NCBI RefSeq assembly: GCF_003716325.1
Contig: NZ_RDSR01000005.1
Location: 1 to 64,000 of the forward strand
DNA: 64,000 nt
DNA from: Cryobacterium tepidiphilum
GTDB taxonomy: Bacteria > Actinomycetota > Actinomycetes > Actinomycetales > Microbacteriaceae
Direction of reading: 5' to 3'
Positions 62,973 through 64,000 of the stretch are shown here, in pieces; the first letter of the stretch is position 1, and the number at the start of each line of letters is the position of its first letter. The translations under genes were made by a program, and so were the position numbers. The notes beneath the pieces are model-generated. The model had not been told where the DNA came from, ran no database searches, and saw only the letters and a program-made list of their open reading frames with translations.

Positions 62973-64000
62973 TCATGCGCAGCACGAGAGCAGTGACGGG
63001 TCGGTGGTGAAGGACTTCGCGGCGATCCGGATGCCTTCGGTCATGGTCAGGTAGGGGGCCCAGGCGTCGGCGACTTCGGCGATGGTCTTGCCGAGCACGT
63101 GGACGCCTGCGGCGGCGAGTTCCCCGGCGTCCTTGGCGACGGCGGTGAGGCCGAGGATCTCGCTCGTATCGGCGTTCACGACGATCTTGATGAACCCGCG
63201 GGTGTCGCGGTTGATCACCGCCCGGGGCACATACTCCAGGGGCAGCACGCGGCAGTCGCAGCGGATCCCCGCGGCGACGACCTCCTTCTCGGTCATCCCG
63301 ACCGCGCCGATCGCCGGTCCGGTGAACGTCACCCGCGGCAGATGGGAGTAGTCGACGGACCGGTCGGCGTCGGCGAACGCGTTCTCGGCGACGAGGGTGC
63401 CGTGGTGGGCCGCGACGTAGACGAACTCCGGGTGCCCGGTCACGTCGCCCGCGGCCCAGATCCGCGGGTTCGACGACTGCAGATGGTCGGAGACGACCAC
63501 CTCGCCGGAGTCCCCGGTCTTCACCCCGACCGCATCGAGGTTCAAGCCGTCGGTGACGGGACGGCGTCCGAGGGCGACGAGCACCTGGTCGGCGCGGAAC
63601 TCCTGCGAGCCGCCGGACACGTCCGCGGTAACCACGACCTGCCCGGTCGCCGCGTCCCGGGACACCCGGGTCGGCACCGCGCGGCGGACCACCCGGATGC
63701 CCTCGTCGGCGAACACCTCCTGCAGTGTCCGGGACACCTCCGGCTCCTCCTTCGACGCGAGCCGGGACCGCACCAGCACGGTGACCTGGGAGCCGAGGCG
63801 GGCGAACAGCTGCGCCTGCTCCAGGGCGACGTAGCCGCCGCCGAGCACCAGCATCGACTCGGGGACCTCGGTCAGGTCCATCGCCGTGGTCGAGGTCAGG
63901 TACCCGGCCTCGTCCAGGCCGTCGATCGGCGGAGCCCACGGCCGCGCACCGGTGGCGACCAGGTAGTGCTCGGCCTCGATTGTCTCGACCGCTCCGTCTG
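62973..64000 (-). CDS. merA: Mercuric reductase MerA, N-terminus beyond window
   Basis: The last 342 codons are visible and stay open to the window edge (reading HYLVATGARPWAPPIDGL just inside). Features are NAD(P)-binding SMLVLGGGYVALEQAQLFARLG, FAD motif IWAAGDVTGHPEFVYVAA, and the diagnostic C-terminal LLSCCA vicinal cysteines that bind Hg(II). MerA reduces Hg(II) to volatile Hg(0) with NADPH in the cytoplasm. The redox-active Cys pair and start lie outside. Cargo of the mobilisable element. Confidence 0.95.
   Translation of the reverse strand, partial: DGAVETIEAEHYLVATGARPWAPPIDGLDEAGYLTSTTAMDLTEVPESMLVLGGGYVALEQAQLFARLGSQVTVLVRSRLASKEEPEVSRTLQEVFADEGIRVVRRAVPTRVSRDAATGQVVVTADVSGGSQEFRADQVLVALGRRPVTDGLNLDAVGVKTGDSGEVVVSDHLQSSNPRIWAAGDVTGHPEFVYVAAHHGTLVAENAFADADRSVDYSHLPRVTFTGPAIGAVGMTEKEVVAAGIRCDCRVLPLEYVPRAVINRDTRGFIKIVVNADTSEILGLTAVAKDAGELAAAGVHVLGKTIAEVADAWAPYLTMTEGIRIAAKSFTTDPSLLSCCA

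Larger units (their letters stand above)
56394..64000 (+). mobile_element. Integrated mobilisable element with mercury cargo (right end beyond window)
   Basis: The left end interrupts a flavin oxidoreductase gene. Visible content, in order, is a serine recombinase, a palindrome cluster, three small ORFs, an origin-like hairpin and iterons, a HUH-helicase Rep, a MobC-like protein, a relaxase, a coiled-coil membrane protein, then merF/T-like and merA on the opposite strand. No conjugation (T4SS) genes are seen, so it is probably mobilised by another element. The right attachment site is not in the window. Confidence 0.8.

Overview
The window is a GC-rich actinobacterial chromosome segment. Gene content (long DUF3418-type HrpA, 13E12/DUF222-type HNH protein, Stealth protein, type III PKS operon) and the promoter style suggest the family Microbacteriaceae; this placement is inferred, not measured. 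Genes are dense, no intergenic gap exceeds about 200 bp, and many start codons overlap the preceding stop (ATGA/GTGA). Several monocistronic or first genes show a TAnnnT -10 box ending exactly 6 nt before the start codon, the geometry expected of leaderless mRNAs.

Layout. 0.1-4 kb: hrpA. 4.1-6.2 kb: a Cys-containing HTH regulator, a group III truncated haemoglobin, a DUF2249 protein and a small membrane protein, probably a nitric-oxide/redox stress group with a shared promoter/operator motif. 6.3-9.2 kb: an ABM-domain protein and a four-gene ABC export operon with its own winged-helix regulator. 9.3-18.5 kb: HNH endonuclease with a 15-codon leader peptide, aldo-keto reductase, PnuC, a thioredoxin-fold DUF255 protein, a Stealth phosphotransferase and a metallophosphoesterase. 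18.6-19.2 kb: hsp20 with a CIRCE operator and a HAIR-like site. 19.2-23.2 kb: quinone oxidoreductase, nagB, nagA and a PAP2 phosphatase. 23.2-26.5 kb: type III PKS, methyltransferase and FAD monooxygenase, an operon resembling srsABC (phenolic lipids). 26.6-28.8 kb: methyltransferase, acylphosphatase and a small membrane protein.

28.8-37.1 kb is a beta-1,4-galactan utilisation locus: LacI regulator, sugar ABC importer without an ATPase, GH42 beta-galactosidase and secreted GH53 endo-galactanase. 37.1-52.4 kb is a cell-wall recycling island: oligopeptide-type ABC importer, MurQ, AnmK, Ala-Glu epimerase, a serine hydrolase, MFS and GNAT proteins in one tightly coupled minus-strand operon. A divergent RpiR regulator is coupled to a large FAD/Fe-S D-lactate-dehydrogenase-like protein. 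MurQ releases D-lactate and GlcNAc-6-phosphate, so with nagA/nagB elsewhere in the window the route from imported muropeptides to central metabolism is almost complete on paper.

52.4-56.4 kb holds housekeeping oxidoreductase, hydrolase and nuclease genes and ends in a flavin oxidoreductase gene cut off after 86 codons. The cut is the left end of an integrated mobilisable element that runs past the right edge of the window. It carries a serine recombinase, a cluster of palindromes, a rolling-circle Rep with HUH-nuclease and helicase domains (pCRESS-like) next to a hairpin and three 11-bp iterons, a MobC-like protein, a relaxase with a coiled-coil membrane gene overlapping its 3' end, and, in the opposite direction, mercury genes (merA, partial, and a small Cys-rich MerF/MerT-like membrane protein).
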